A stretch of 64,000 nucleotides of DNA from Runella zeae DSM 19591 (GCF_000423565.1 NZ_KE384044.1:125825-189824), one strand, 5' to 3'; shown: positions 8,908-18,712, counted from the first letter of the stretch. Numbers and translations: made by a program. The notes: generated from the letters alone by a model not told the origin.

Positions 8908-9495
8908 TTAAGATTTTAATCCGTCGGTCAATTGCTTTAACTGCGACACGACCATTTCAAACACTGCGCGACTTTGCATTGCTTTGGCCACACTGAACCC
9001 GCCCTCAATCGACGACAAATAAAAGAAAGCTACTTGAGTAGGATTAAAATCAAGTTTAAATTCTCCTGACAACTGCGCTTTTTTCAGGCCGGTCTCAATT
9101 TGTTGCTGCATTCGGCTGGTAACACGGTATAAACGCACCCGAAAACCTTCGTCCAAAGGTGGCATTTCTTGGGTAAGATTTGTAAGTGGACATCCTAGAA
9201 TCACCTGTTCTTCAGTAGCTACAAAACTGCGATAGCGGTCTAATACTTCATAGATTACCTGAGCGAAGCCTTTTTGGGCATGTTCTAGCGGCTGCCAAAG
9301 GCTCAAATAATGAGGCGCAACGATTTCGTCAATAATTGCATATCCCAAGTCAAACTTATTGGGAAAGTAGTGATACAAGGCACCTTTCGTGATACCCATC
9401 TCTGCCACTACTTTGTCGGCACGCACTCCTTGAAAGCCATTTCGGTGAATAGCTTCGAAGTTTTTATGCAATATTTGGGAGCGAGTATCTAACAT
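8908..9495 (-). CDS. TetR/AcrR-family transcriptional repressor
   Basis: 195 residues. The N-terminal helix-turn-helix is typical: ADKVVAEMGITKGALYHYFPNKFDLGYAIIDE (about residues 26-57), where GALYHYFPNK is the recognition-helix signature. The rest is a helical ligand-binding domain with no family-specific motif. It is followed, same strand, by the NmrA-like oxidoreductase. Matching palindromes before both genes support autorepression and repression of the oxidoreductase, released by an unknown small molecule. Confidence 0.93.
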   Translation of the reverse strand: MLDTRSQILHKNFEAIHRNGFQGVRADKVVAEMGITKGALYHYFPNKFDLGYAIIDEIVAPHYLSLWQPLEHAQKGFAQVIYEVLDRYRSFVATEEQVILGCPLTNLTQEMPPLDEGFRVRLYRVTSRMQQQIETGLKKAQLSGEFKLDFNPTQVAFFYLSSIEGGFSVAKAMQSRAVFEMVVSQLKQLTDGLKS

Positions 9496-9511
9496 AACGC
9501 CACAAAGGTAA

Positions 9512-9529
9512 ACATACTAATTGGTATGT
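9512..9529. promoter_or_regulatory. TetR-type operator before the TetR gene
   Basis: ACATACTAATTGGTATGT is palindromic except for one position in each half, ends 17 bases before the TetR start codon, and matches the palindrome at 8872-8893. Confidence 0.7.
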
Positions 9530-9552
9530 CAAGTTTTTTTAAAAAAAAATTA

Positions 9553-9593
9553 TAAAAAAACACCAAAGCCTTTTTTAGTAGAAGGCTTTGGTG
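9553..9593 (-). terminator. Terminator after the ATP-grasp gene
   Basis: Perfect 12-bp stem CACCAAAGCCTT / AAGGCTTTGGTG. On the minus strand it is followed by a run of seven T residues. Confidence 0.85.
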
Positions 9594-9633
9594 CATATTT
9601 TGGTAGTACGTCGTTTGAGTTAGAGGGTACTTA

Positions 9634-11064
9634 TTAGTAGGTTACCCACGTATCTTTGCCCCCTCCTCCTTGCGAAGAGTTTACGACCAGTGAGCCTTTT
9701 CGTAAAGCTACTCGCGTCAGCCCGCCCGGAATCACGTTGATATTGTCACCATACAAGATATAAGGTCGCAAATCTACGTGGCGTCCTTCAGCGTGGTCAT
9801 CCACAATACATGGCACTCGCGAAAGAGAGATTACAGGCTGGGCGATATAATTCCGAGGATTTTCTTTGATTTTGGTACGAAAAATTTCGTGTTCTTCTTT
9901 GGTAGCTTTGGGGCCAATCAGCATCCCGTATCCTCCCGCTTCGTTGGCTTCTTTGATTACCAGATTTTCGACATTTTCTAAAACATATTTCAAGTCATCG
10001 TCTTCTCTACAAATGTAGGTTCTTACATTTGGGATGATGGCTTCTTGGTCGAGATAATACTTAATAATTCGTGGTACATAGGCATAGATTACCTTATCGT
10101 CGGCTACGCCTGTTCCGGGAGCATTGGCAAGGGCTACCCGTCCTTTTTTATAGACATCAAAAATCCCCGGAATCCCAATAAGTGAATGCGGATTAAAAAC
10201 CTGAGGGTCAAGGAAGGTATCGTCCAAACGGCGATAAATCACATCCACAATCTCAAACCCACGGGTGGTACGCATTTTGACATACCCGCCCGATACCACC
10301 AAATCGCGCGCATCTACCAACTCTACGCCCATTTGCTGAGCCAAATACGAATGTTCAAAGTAAGCCGAATTATAGATTCCGGGTGTAAGTACGACAATAT
10401 TAGGGTCGGGACGGTCTGCGATAAATTTAAGCATATCGTACAAGCGAGCGGGGTAATCAGATACGGGTCTCACGCCAGTACGCGCCAATACCTCTGGAAA
10501 AATCTGCTTTGACAATTCTCTATTTTCGAGCATATAAGATACACCAGAAGGACAGCGAAGATTGTCTTCCAAGACCATAAATGTACCATCATCTCCCCTA
10601 ATCAAATCCGTACCTGTGATATGACACCAAATGCCCTTAGGGGGTTTTAAACCTCGGCAAGCTTCCAAATAGCATTTAGAAGTCTCTATCAGATCGCGTG
10701 GTACAACTCCATCATTCAGGATTTTTTGGTCATTATAAATATCATCAATAAACAGATTGAGCGCCGTAATACGCTGAATGAGACCTTCTTCAAGGCGGTT
10801 CCAATCTTCTCCTGCTACTACCCTCGGAATAATATCTAAAGGCATGATACGCTCCGTTCCTTCTCCTTCTGAATACACGTTGAAAGTAATCCCCATCGAC
10901 ATCAAGGCACGCTCGGCGGTATGTTGCCGATTCATCAATTCCGTCTGAGTCAACTGTTCTACGCGCTGTTTGAAGACTTCATACCCCGGACGCATCTTCC
11001 CGTCAGGGGTAAACATCTCGTCGTAGAAATTTTCGGTGTCGTAATTCTTAAATGAAAATTGCAT
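9634..11064 (-). CDS. Circularly permuted ATP-grasp protein (COG2308 type)
   Basis: 476 residues from ATG 11064 (MQFSFKNYDTENFYDEMF); the longer frame to 11118 adds a non-conserved stretch. Conserved blocks of the family are visible: RIMPLDIIPRVVAGEDW, GICWHITGTDLIRGDDG-like segment (GIWCHITGTDLIRGDDG), FMVLEDNLRCPSGVSYMLENR, and GYGMLIGP followed by YIAQPVISLSRVP near the C-terminus. Family members are thought to be ATP-dependent ligases of peptide-like substrates. They usually sit beside an alpha-E protein and a transglutaminase; neither is here. The next gene is divergent, so it is transcribed alone. Substrate unknown. Confidence 0.88.
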   Translation of the reverse strand: MQFSFKNYDTENFYDEMFTPDGKMRPGYEVFKQRVEQLTQTELMNRQHTAERALMSMGITFNVYSEGEGTERIMPLDIIPRVVAGEDWNRLEEGLIQRITALNLFIDDIYNDQKILNDGVVPRDLIETSKCYLEACRGLKPPKGIWCHITGTDLIRGDDGTFMVLEDNLRCPSGVSYMLENRELSKQIFPEVLARTGVRPVSDYPARLYDMLKFIADRPDPNIVVLTPGIYNSAYFEHSYLAQQMGVELVDARDLVVSGGYVKMRTTRGFEIVDVIYRRLDDTFLDPQVFNPHSLIGIPGIFDVYKKGRVALANAPGTGVADDKVIYAYVPRIIKYYLDQEAIIPNVRTYICREDDDLKYVLENVENLVIKEANEAGGYGMLIGPKATKEEHEIFRTKIKENPRNYIAQPVISLSRVPCIVDDHAEGRHVDLRPYILYGDNINVIPGGLTRVALRKGSLVVNSSQGGGGKDTWVTY

Positions 11065-11260
11065 AATGGCAAAATATCGTAGGTGAGTTATTTGTTTTAC
11101 CGAACAAGATATGGACAAATTAACAATTTAGCCAAATTTTCTATAACATATTTACAGAATTGCTTTATATATTGCTTTGGTTTCATAAATTATTGGATTA
11201 TATCGTACTTTGCATCAACTTTTTACGTTTTCAGTCTTGACAATAAATCATATCAATTTT

Positions 11261-12811
11261 GTGAGAATAGCGCGACATTTGGTTTTGGTTATTATGGGAT
11301 TGTTGGTAGGCGTTTCTAGCTATAGTCAACATTGGTTAGGCCTTTCTTCTAGCAATTATGCGGGCACAAACGCCCTTTATCTTAATCCTGCACACGCGGC
11401 TGATTCTCGCCATAAGCTTTATATCAATCTTATTGGGAACGATTTTTTTTTAATCAATAATTACCTGCGATTTGATGCGCCTTATTCTTTTTTGGGACTT
11501 ATTACCAACACTGTTCCTAAAAAATACCGTAGTGAGCGCGGCTTGATTATCTGGCGCGAATCTTACTATGCCGAGCGTCTCAATGGCAAACCCAAGCACC
11601 TACATACGGGAGGCGACCTCCGAGGGCCTTCTTTTTTGTATTCTTTTAACAACAATCGTTTTGCGATTGGGCTTACATCTCGTGGGCGTTATTATCTCAA
11701 TGCTACTAATGTGTCAGAAGAAACGGCGCGCGTTATTAGATATGGTACTAAATTTGTTGAACTTCAAGAAAAACTTTTTACTAACCAAAGCGCTTTGGTT
11801 TCAATTAATGGCCTCATTGAGCTAGGTGCTACTTTTGGGGCAGTGATTAAGGACGAAAATGAGTATTTTTTGAAAGTTGGTGGTACAGTCAAACGTCTCG
11901 TGGGAGTTTATAACCTTCATACAGATTTAAAAAACACCAACTATGAAGTACTCGTAGACGACCTAAATCCAAATCAACAATTTATCTTAGCTCGTCAACT
12001 GGAAATATTATACGGATACACCTCAGAGGGGGCTTATTCAAATATAAGCCCTAGTCCCAGTTTTTTGTTTGGTAAAAAATCTGCGGGAGGAGGCTGGGGC
12101 CTTGATTTAGGAATTGTGTATGAATTTCGGCCAGATTATCGAAAATTCAAAAGCTATGTTCCTCGTAGAGGGCGCGAGTCAGATTTTCATAATAATAAAT
12201 ATAAAATCCGTATATCAGCTGCCTTAAACGACGTAGGCGCTGTTCGCTATCGAAATCCAGATTATATCAGAGAAGTAGCTGTAGATACTACAACACTCAA
12301 CCTAACAGCACGTGATTTTGGTAACATTAAAGGAACAGAAGGGTTATTTGTTGCAATAAATCGAAACCTTAATGTACGTCCCGCTGACAACCCCCGCCCC
12401 TTTACGGTGGGACTACCCACCTCAGCCAATGTAAGTGTAGATTATCATATTCAGGACAATTGGTACGTAAATGGCTTGTGGGTACAAGGATTAAGAGGCA
12501 GCAATAACCTTCACATCAAAACACAGTCGGTATTGGCGGTGACTCCTCGCTACGAAACCCGTTGGTTTGAAGTAGCTACCCCTTTGGCAATGATAGATAA
12601 TTATCGAGTATTTACGGTAGGTTTGGCTGCTCGTGTTGGCCCACTAGTACTTGGTACCGACCACTTAGGTGGATTGTTAGACATAGGCAAACCCCAAGGA
12701 CTCGACTTTTATTTTAGTCTCAATGTACCTATTCTTTATTCTAAACCCAAAGAAGTAACTCAGTGCTTTGACCCCTCTCCTAAAAAAAGGCTATTCAAAA
12801 AAAATAAATGA
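11261..12811 (+). CDS. DUF5723-type outer-membrane protein
   Basis: 516 residues if started at GTG 11261, which gives a good signal peptide (VRIARHLVLVIMGLLVGVSSYSQ). The frame extends to a TTG at 11210 and the first ATG (11294) would leave too short a signal. The mature protein begins HWLGLSSSNYAGTNALYLNPA, typical of Bacteroidota DUF5723/PorV-like beta-barrels, and is rich in alternating aromatic strands to its end. Location is inferred to be the outer membrane; function is unknown. It overlaps the start of the enoyl-CoA hydratase-like gene (ATGA), so the two are translationally coupled. Confidence 0.7.
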   Translation: MRIARHLVLVIMGLLVGVSSYSQHWLGLSSSNYAGTNALYLNPAHAADSRHKLYINLIGNDFFLINNYLRFDAPYSFLGLITNTVPKKYRSERGLIIWRESYYAERLNGKPKHLHTGGDLRGPSFLYSFNNNRFAIGLTSRGRYYLNATNVSEETARVIRYGTKFVELQEKLFTNQSALVSINGLIELGATFGAVIKDENEYFLKVGGTVKRLVGVYNLHTDLKNTNYEVLVDDLNPNQQFILARQLEILYGYTSEGAYSNISPSPSFLFGKKSAGGGWGLDLGIVYEFRPDYRKFKSYVPRRGRESDFHNNKYKIRISAALNDVGAVRYRNPDYIREVAVDTTTLNLTARDFGNIKGTEGLFVAINRNLNVRPADNPRPFTVGLPTSANVSVDYHIQDNWYVNGLWVQGLRGSNNLHIKTQSVLAVTPRYETRWFEVATPLAMIDNYRVFTVGLAARVGPLVLGTDHLGGLLDIGKPQGLDFYFSLNVPILYSKPKEVTQCFDPSPKKRLFKKNK

Positions 12812-13566
12812 TGGAAGCATACGTCACTACGGATATTTCGTCAGAGGGAATCGCTACCATTACGTTTTTTCACCCCTCCCAAAACTCCCTGCCTAGCCAT
12901 ATATTGTCGCTATTGGCCGAGACGATTACTCACACTAGCACTAATCCCCTCACCAAGATTATCATTCTTCAAAGTGGCGGCGAACGTACTTTTTGCGCGG
13001 GTGCCAGTTTTGATGAATTAGCATCCATCCAAACACCCGAAGAAGGTACTCATTTTTTTTCGGGTTTTGCGAATGTCATCAATGCCTGCCGTACAAGCCC
13101 TATCTTGATTTTGGGGAGAGTACAAGGAAAAGCAGTAGGTGGTGGCGTAGGAGTGGCCGCTGCTACTGATTATTGTTTTGCCACCCAACATGCCTCCATT
13201 CGTCTGAGCGAATTGCTCATCGGGATTGGGCCTTTTGTGGTAGGGCCTGCCATTGAGCGCAAAATAGGTATCGCGGCATTTACTGAACTTACCCTGCATC
13301 CTTCTAATTTTTATTCGGCCTCTTGGGCAAAAGAAAAAGGGCTTTTTGCCGAAGTGTATGATGATATTCCAGCACTCGACGAGGGCATAAGCAACTTTGC
13401 TCATCAACTTATTCAATACAATCCTGAAGCGTTAAAGGCGCTTAAAAAGGCATTTTGGGAAGCCACGGAGCATTGGGATAGCCTCCTGAAACAACGAGCT
13501 GCCATGAGCGGAACCTTAGTGCTGTCGAGTCATACTCAAAAAGCAATCGCAAATTTCAAAAAATAA
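12808..13566 (+). CDS. Enoyl-CoA hydratase/isomerase family protein
   Basis: 252 residues, normal for a crotonase-fold enzyme. The CoA/oxyanion motif is present: TFCAGASFDELAS near residue 65 and GRVQGKAVGGGVGVAAATDYCFA near 105, with LSELLIGIGPF following. The family hydrates or isomerises acyl-CoA double bonds in beta-oxidation or aromatic and amino-acid breakdown. Exact substrate is unclear. The start overlaps the stop of the DUF5723 gene by four bases. No other beta-oxidation genes are adjacent. Confidence 0.88.
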   Translation: MMEAYVTTDISSEGIATITFFHPSQNSLPSHILSLLAETITHTSTNPLTKIIILQSGGERTFCAGASFDELASIQTPEEGTHFFSGFANVINACRTSPILILGRVQGKAVGGGVGVAAATDYCFATQHASIRLSELLIGIGPFVVGPAIERKIGIAAFTELTLHPSNFYSASWAKEKGLFAEVYDDIPALDEGISNFAHQLIQYNPEALKALKKAFWEATEHWDSLLKQRAAMSGTLVLSSHTQKAIANFKK

Positions 13567-13574
13567 CCCCTTTT

Positions 13575-14540
13575 TTAGGGGCAAAACCGCAGCCCTATCT
13601 CCAAAGGCAAGTGATCCGACTTGGTCGGTTTTTCTATTTTAAAACTCGTGGTCTCCAACAAAGAATTGGTCAAGCAATGGTCAATCGGAATTCTCAATGG
13701 TAAAAAACTAGTAGGCCAAGTAGGCTGTACCCCAAATCCCTGACGGCTATTTTTTAGTCCAGTCTCTGAAATAAAAGATTCGTAAAAAACCGACCAAGGG
13801 GTAAGATTCAAATCCCCGATTATCACAGTTGGATTTTTTTCGCGTTTTATGATTTCTGCCATTTGTTTTACCTGTCGATTACGTATCAAAAAATCTTCCT
13901 TCCAAAGAGGATTGTAAGCATGACAAGCAATAATGGTCAGCGTTTTTCCCTGTACTTGGGTTGTAAGACGCATCATACCTTTGGTTTTGAAAGCTACCGC
14001 TGTATCCAATAATACTGGGACTTGACTTCTGATTACGACTCTAGTATTGGCTTTGGCCAAAACATCAAACCCATAAGGATATTGCTTCCCCAAAGTACTA
14101 TCTAAATGCTGGATAAATGCCGGGGTAGCTTCATTGATAGAAATAAACAAAGGCTTATTGCTGACAATACGATTGGTGATAAAAGCATAATCTTTGTTTT
14201 TATAAAGTATGTTGGCATGATAAATCCTAAAATCAGCGGTCGTAGAGATATTTGCTTTAGAATAATCCAACCAAGGTATCACAAACCATCCATTCAAACC
14301 CAATGAAAATAAAGCGAGTAATAGTTGAAATGCGTCTCTACGTTTTTTTTGATATAAATATTGTCCCAAAAACCATAAACTAAGTCCCAAACTCAATAAA
14401 AAGTACTGAACTCGAAAGCTAGCAAAATGGTCTAGCCACCGACTATGCCGTCCCCAAAATCCTAAAAGCGAAGCTACAACTACCATCCAAACTCCTAGCA
14501 AAAGCGCCTTGTTTAGTATCCGTACCATTCGCCCCACCAT
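13575..14540 (-). CDS. Membrane-anchored endonuclease/exonuclease/phosphatase-family protein
   Basis: 321 residues. Residues 5-95 contain three hydrophobic helices; the rest is an EEP domain with the conserved blocks FISINEATPAF (Asn/Glu metal site), IIACHAYNP, VIIGDLNLTPWS and KPTKSDHLPLEIGL (catalytic Asp-His). The family cleaves phosphodiesters in nucleic acids, inositol phosphates or lipids. The membrane anchor places the catalytic domain outside the cytoplasm. The gene start overlaps the rarA stop by about 28 bases (or 16 if the second ATG, 14528, is used), so it is probably co-transcribed with rarA. Confidence 0.88.
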   Translation of the reverse strand: MVGRMVRILNKALLLGVWMVVVASLLGFWGRHSRWLDHFASFRVQYFLLSLGLSLWFLGQYLYQKKRRDAFQLLLALFSLGLNGWFVIPWLDYSKANISTTADFRIYHANILYKNKDYAFITNRIVSNKPLFISINEATPAFIQHLDSTLGKQYPYGFDVLAKANTRVVIRSQVPVLLDTAVAFKTKGMMRLTTQVQGKTLTIIACHAYNPLWKEDFLIRNRQVKQMAEIIKREKNPTVIIGDLNLTPWSVFYESFISETGLKNSRQGFGVQPTWPTSFLPLRIPIDHCLTNSLLETTSFKIEKPTKSDHLPLEIGLRFCP

Positions 14541-15775
14541 TTTTGCAATTGTTTACGGATTTCATTTTCACGGGGGTTTTGACCTGGTTGATAGATCTGT
14601 GTTCCTTTCAATTCATCAGGCAAAAAATTCTGTTCAGCAAAATTACCTTCATAATTGTGCGAATATTGGTAATTTTTGCCATAGCCAATCTCTTTCATAA
14701 GTTTGGTGGGGGCATTGCGTAAGTGAAGCGGAACAGGCAGATGCGCCGTTTTTTCGGCCAATGCCAACGCTTCATCAATCGCCAAATAACTGGCGTTACT
14801 TTTGGGAGAGGTAGCCAAATAAATCACTACTTGCGACAAAATAATTCTGCTTTCGGGAAACCCAATCGCTTTTACGGCTTGCAAACACGCATTGGCCATG
14901 ATGATGGCGGTAGGGTTGGCGTTGCCAATGTCTTCCGAAGCCAAAATCAACATCCGCCGCGCAATAAATTCGGGGTCTTCACCCGCATGAATCATCCTTG
15001 CCATCCAATAAAGCGCCGCATTGGGGTCACTACCTCGCATTGATTTGATAAAAGCCGACGCAATATCATAATGCTGTTCGCCCGATTTGTCGTAGCGGGC
15101 CAAGTTTTGTTGAGCTACTTCCGTCACCGATTCGTCGGTGACTATTATCGTTTCTTCACTAAAATGCGCATTGACTACTAGCTCAAATAGATTAAGAAGT
15201 TTGCGCCCGTCTCCCCCCGAAAGACGCAACAAAGCATCATACGACTCAAATTGGATTTGCTTCTTTTTCAGCACTTCGTCTTTTTCGGCGGCCTGATGTA
15301 GCATCCTAATCAGGTCATCTTTGGAAAGCGTATCTAGGATATACACTTGGCATCTCGACAACAAAGCGGAGTTCAGCTCAAAAGAGGGATTTTCGGTAGT
15401 AGCCCCAATGAGCGTGATTTGGCCTTTCTCAACAGCCGCTAGCAAAGCATCTTGTTGACTTTTGTTATAGCGATGGATTTCGTCAATAAAAACAATCGGC
15501 GAAAACAAGCCCGACGAGCGCCCCAAGACCTCCCGTAGCTCTTTTACTCCAGAGCTAATGGCACTTAAAGGATAGAAAGGACGCTTGGTCGATTCGGCAA
15601 TTAAAAGTGCCAGGGTTGTTTTGCCAACACCAGGCGGCCCCCACAAAATCATGGAAGGCACCAAATTGTGTTGAATGGCTCGTCTTAATGCTCCTTGCGA
15701 ACCAAGGAGTTTTGACTGACCAATGAAATCATCAAGCGACCGAGGACGCATTCTTTCTGGCAAAGGAGCAAGCAT
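14513..15775 (-). CDS. rarA: Replication-associated recombination protein A (RarA/MgsA)
   Basis: 420 residues, full length. N-terminus PLPERMRPRSLDDFIGQ is the family start. Walker A GPPGVGKTTL near residue 45, Walker B VFIDEIHRYNKSQQD near 95, sensor 1 GATTENPSFELNSALLSRC near 125. The C-terminal MgsA/tetramerisation domain contains DPNAALYWMARMIHAGEDPEFIARRM. The protein is a clamp-loader-like AAA+ ATPase that acts at stalled replication forks with RecA and SSB. It is the first gene of a two-gene unit with the EEP protein. Confidence 0.96.
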   Translation of the reverse strand: MLAPLPERMRPRSLDDFIGQSKLLGSQGALRRAIQHNLVPSMILWGPPGVGKTTLALLIAESTKRPFYPLSAISSGVKELREVLGRSSGLFSPIVFIDEIHRYNKSQQDALLAAVEKGQITLIGATTENPSFELNSALLSRCQVYILDTLSKDDLIRMLHQAAEKDEVLKKKQIQFESYDALLRLSGGDGRKLLNLFELVVNAHFSEETIIVTDESVTEVAQQNLARYDKSGEQHYDIASAFIKSMRGSDPNAALYWMARMIHAGEDPEFIARRMLILASEDIGNANPTAIIMANACLQAVKAIGFPESRIILSQVVIYLATSPKSNASYLAIDEALALAEKTAHLPVPLHLRNAPTKLMKEIGYGKNYQYSHNYEGNFAEQNFLPDELKGTQIYQPGQNPRENEIRKQLQKWWGEWYGY

Positions 15776-15799
15776 AGAGCAAGGCGGTTAATAGTGGCA

Positions 15800-15841
15800 C
15801 AAAAATACCAACGCCCGTAGAGATTTTCTACGGGCGTTGGC
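15800..15841 (-). terminator. Terminator after the ECF sigma gene
   Basis: Stem CCAACGCCCGTAGA / TCTACGGGCGTTGG class, 13 pairs around a short loop, followed on the minus strand by TATTTTTG. It separates the sigma gene from rarA. Confidence 0.8.
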
Positions 15842-15866
15842 GTAAATCTTTTAATTATCCTAGATC

Positions 15867-16448
15867 TTATACTGTCACGCGCTCCATGCTGAGTTGTTTT
15901 TTCATGCTAGTTAAAGCACCAAAAACAAGGTTATAAACCGATTGAATATTGATTTTCATGAAGTTAGAAATTTCTTCGTTTGTCATATTCACATAAAACT
16001 TCAAGAAAATAGCTTCCCGTTGACGGCGAGGCAACTTTTCCATTGCTTCATTTAGATTACGGTTTGTTTGGAGGTACTCTTCTTGGGCAATCACATACGA
16101 CTCCGACGAAGCCGTATAAAGGTGATGATATTCCAAGGGGATTTCTTCACTACTTGTATTTTTTTGTTGGGCGTTGAGGTGTCTTACCAATTTACGTTTG
16201 ATAGACGCCATCAAATAATAACGCACCGAAGTCGTATCGCCAAGCGTGTGGCGATGTTGCCAAAGTTCCACAAACAAATCGTGGATACAATCTTTAATCA
16301 GAGCTTTATCAGCGCTAAACTGAGTACAGTAGTTGTACAGTAGTTGAACATAGCATTGATAAAGTCTTGCAAAAGAGGCTTCGTCGTCTTGGCGGAACTG
16401 ATTCCAGAGAGTCACCTCTTCGTGTGTAGTTAGATGAAACCGGGGCAT
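15867..16448 (-). CDS. ECF-type RNA polymerase sigma factor
   Basis: 193 residues from ATG 16448 (MPRFHLTTHEEVTLW); an upstream start at 16478 adds ten residues rich in Pro. Region 2 is visible as DDEASFARLYQCYVQLLYNYCTQFSADKALIKDCIHDLFVELWQHR (split here only by my description), and region 4 as LPRRQREAIFLKFYVNMTNEEIS with a helix-turn-helix NEEISNFMKINIQSVYNLVFGA. It is a Bacteroidota ECF sigma, similar in layout to those paired with FecR anti-sigma factors, but no FecR or SusC gene is beside it. Its regulon cannot be inferred. Confidence 0.9.
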   Translation of the reverse strand: MPRFHLTTHEEVTLWNQFRQDDEASFARLYQCYVQLLYNYCTQFSADKALIKDCIHDLFVELWQHRHTLGDTTSVRYYLMASIKRKLVRHLNAQQKNTSSEEIPLEYHHLYTASSESYVIAQEEYLQTNRNLNEAMEKLPRRQREAIFLKFYVNMTNEEISNFMKINIQSVYNLVFGALTSMKKQLSMERVTV

Positions 16449-16544
16449 TGGGTGGAGGGGTTTGGGGTTTAGAAACAATCACAGCCCAAATGTAATTTTC
16501 TTTATAATAAGTTGCAAAATAAAAAGTGTTTTTTTTACAATTAA

Positions 16545-18194
16545 TTAAAGAAAATATAATTTGGTAAAATTGAACTTTCCCCCATCAAAAAGCCCTAAAT
16601 CGCTCATTTTCAACGAAGGAATCACTAAAAGGCCCATAAAAGAAAGAGTCATAAAGGGAGAGGCCAAAGGAGAGCAAAGTTCTTGCTTAACAAAGTTGTC
16701 TATTATGGTATATTTTTTTGCGACTTCGTATCCATCTTCATCCGACATCAACCCAGCAATCGGCAAAGGTAATTCAAGGGCTTTTTGGGATACACTTTCT
16801 ACCGCACTGATACCGCCTTGCGAATCAATCACTAGGTTGATAGCACGCGCAAGGCTATCATCGTCGCAGCCTACTGCAATGATATTGTGAGAATCATGCG
16901 CTACTGACGACGCAATAGCTCCCTGTTTCAACCCAAAGTTTTTGATAAATCCTACTGCTACGGGTGCAGGTTGATAACGATTTACCACCACTATTTTTAA
17001 AATATCGCGCTCTGTATCAGACACTATGCACCCGTCTTCAATCAGAGCCTCTACCTCCAAAGCGTTGGTAATCAGCTGCCCTTCGAGGGCTTCTATCACT
17101 TGTATTGTTACTGAGAGGGCAGGCGCTTCTAGCCGTAAATCAAGAGAAGAAATATGACGACAGTCAAACTTATTGACAATTGGGCTACGCAAATCAGGCA
17201 AAAATGTAATGCCATTTTCGGCTACCTTTTCGCCATTGATATAAGTAGATAAGACATTGAAATCTTGTAAGTTATCGACCAAAATAAAATCAGCAGGGTC
17301 GCCTTCTCTCAACAAACCTACAGGGAGACGATAATGCAGCACAGGATTGAGACAAGCAGCCCTCAGTACATCAAACAACGCAAAACCTTTGGCCAAAGCA
17401 CGCTTTACGAGCTGATTGATATGGCCTTCTACAAGATTGTCGGGGTGCTTATCGTCCGAACAAAACATGAGCTTATTGGGATATTGACTCATGAGCGGAA
17501 TCAAGGCTTCAAAGTTTTTGGCCGCGCTGCCTTCTCTAATCAATACATAGCTAAGCCCTAACTGAAGCTTTTCGTAGGCTTCGTCGTAGGTAAAACACTC
17601 GTGGTCGGTCGTGATACCTGCTTCGATGTATTTTTTAGCATCTTGCCCACGTAAGCCCGGTGCATGACCGTCGATAGGTTTATTGAATGCTTGTGCGAGC
17701 CTTATTTTCATCATCACATCTTCTTGTTCATACAGCACTCCCGGAAAATTCATCATTTCGGCCAGATAGCCTATTTCCTTCATCGACAACAACTTACGAA
17801 TATCTTTGGGAGAAATAACAGCCCCTGCTGTTTCGAATGTAGTGGCCGGAACGCAAGAAGGAGCCCCAAAACAAAACTTAAACGGTACTTGACGAGCATC
17901 TTCTATCATATACTCCACTCCCGCTACTCCTAGTACATTGCCAATCTCATGAGGGTCTGAAACCGTAGCCACAGTACCGTGTACCACGGCCAAGCGCGCA
18001 AATTGCGCAGGCGTAAGCATGGAGCTTTCGATATGTACGTGCGCATCCACAAAACCCGGCATAATATAGGGCAATCCGACCTGCTCCTCTCCTATTATTT
18101 TTATACTTACGATTCGCTTATCTACGACCTGTATTTCGGCCAAATTAATGGTATGATCAAAGAGATTGAGTAAATTGGCCGTTAAAAGCATCAT
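16545..18194 (-). CDS. ade: Adenine deaminase
   Basis: 549 residues, the usual size for the bacterial enzyme of the amidohydrolase superfamily. The metal-binding motif is in [16 protein letters not shown] near residue 45. Further family blocks are [36 protein letters not shown] and [15 protein letters not shown]. The enzyme converts adenine to hypoxanthine and ammonia in purine salvage. The C-terminus has [21 protein letters not shown] as in known adenine deaminases. Monocistronic as far as can be seen; no purine riboswitch was recognised upstream. Confidence 0.95.
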   Translation of the reverse strand: MMLLTANLLNLFDHTINLAEIQVVDKRIVSIKIIGEEQVGLPYIMPGFVDAHVHIESSMLTPAQFARLAVVHGTVATVSDPHEIGNVLGVAGVEYMIEDARQVPFKFCFGAPSCVPATTFETAGAVISPKDIRKLLSMKEIGYLAEMMNFPGVLYEQEDVMMKIRLAQAFNKPIDGHAPGLRGQDAKKYIEAGITTDHECFTYDEAYEKLQLGLSYVLIREGSAAKNFEALIPLMSQYPNKLMFCSDDKHPDNLVEGHINQLVKRALAKGFALFDVLRAACLNPVLHYRLPVGLLREGDPADFILVDNLQDFNVLSTYINGEKVAENGITFLPDLRSPIVNKFDCRHISSLDLRLEAPALSVTIQVIEALEGQLITNALEVEALIEDGCIVSDTERDILKIVVVNRYQPAPVAVGFIKNFGLKQGAIASSVAHDSHNIIAVGCDDDSLARAINLVIDSQGGISAVESVSQKALELPLPIAGLMSDEDGYEVAKKYTIIDNFVKQELCSPLASPFMTLSFMGLLVIPSLKMSDLGLFDGGKFNFTKLYFL

Positions 18195-18341
18195 TCAATG
18201 GGGTTGTTAAGGGTCTACGATAATCTAAAAATATAATTTTATGTATTGCGGTACAAATTATGATTTGTTTTGCTGATACTCTATAAGGCAATTTTCGCCA
18301 AAGTTTCCCTACTTATTTGCTCGACCATCAAAAAATAAAGC

Positions 18342-18677
18342 ATGTTTTCTAAATTTCGCTTACCCATGATTATCGTTCATACTCCTTTTTTGTGGGTAGA
18401 AGGTCTCACTTTTTTTCCTTGGGTATTTTGTCGCGAAAACAATCCCCCTGTTTGGCTCCTCAATCATGAGCGTATCCACTTACGCCAACAACTCGAAACA
18501 GGTATCTTACTTTTTTATATTTGGTATATACTTGAGTATCTTGTTCGACTCATTCAGTACCGGCATCGGTATCGGGCTTATCGCAATATCAGCTTTGAAC
18601 GCGAAGCTTATAGCAATGATAAAGACCTTACTTATCTTACCAAAAGAAAAGCCTGGGCCATGCTAAAATATCTTTGA
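18342..18677 (+). CDS. Small membrane protein with HExxH motif, putative minimal metalloprotease
   Basis: 111 residues. NHERIHLRQQ at residues ~46-55 is an HExxH zinc motif followed by a possible third ligand (Glu in FEREAYSND near residue 90), the arrangement of gluzincin-like peptidases of the M56/DUF4157 type. Between them is one strong membrane helix (GILLFYIWYILEYLVRLI). The protein is too short for a known peptidase family and I cannot name one. The metal-binding role is inferred from the motif. It is followed 80 bases later by the DUF5916 gene, whose -7 box lies in the gap. Confidence 0.7.
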   Translation: MFSKFRLPMIIVHTPFLWVEGLTFFPWVFCRENNPPVWLLNHERIHLRQQLETGILLFYIWYILEYLVRLIQYRHRYRAYRNISFEREAYSNDKDLTYLTKRKAWAMLKYL

Positions 18678-18704
18678 CAGAATTTATAAAAGCAAACAAA
18701 TCCC

Positions 18705-18712
18705 TAAATTTG
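18705..18712 (+). promoter_or_regulatory. -7 box for the DUF5916 gene
   Basis: TAAATTTG is a full match to the Bacteroidota -7 consensus, 47 bases before the ATG. The nearest TTG is 28 bases upstream, longer than usual. Confidence 0.4.
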
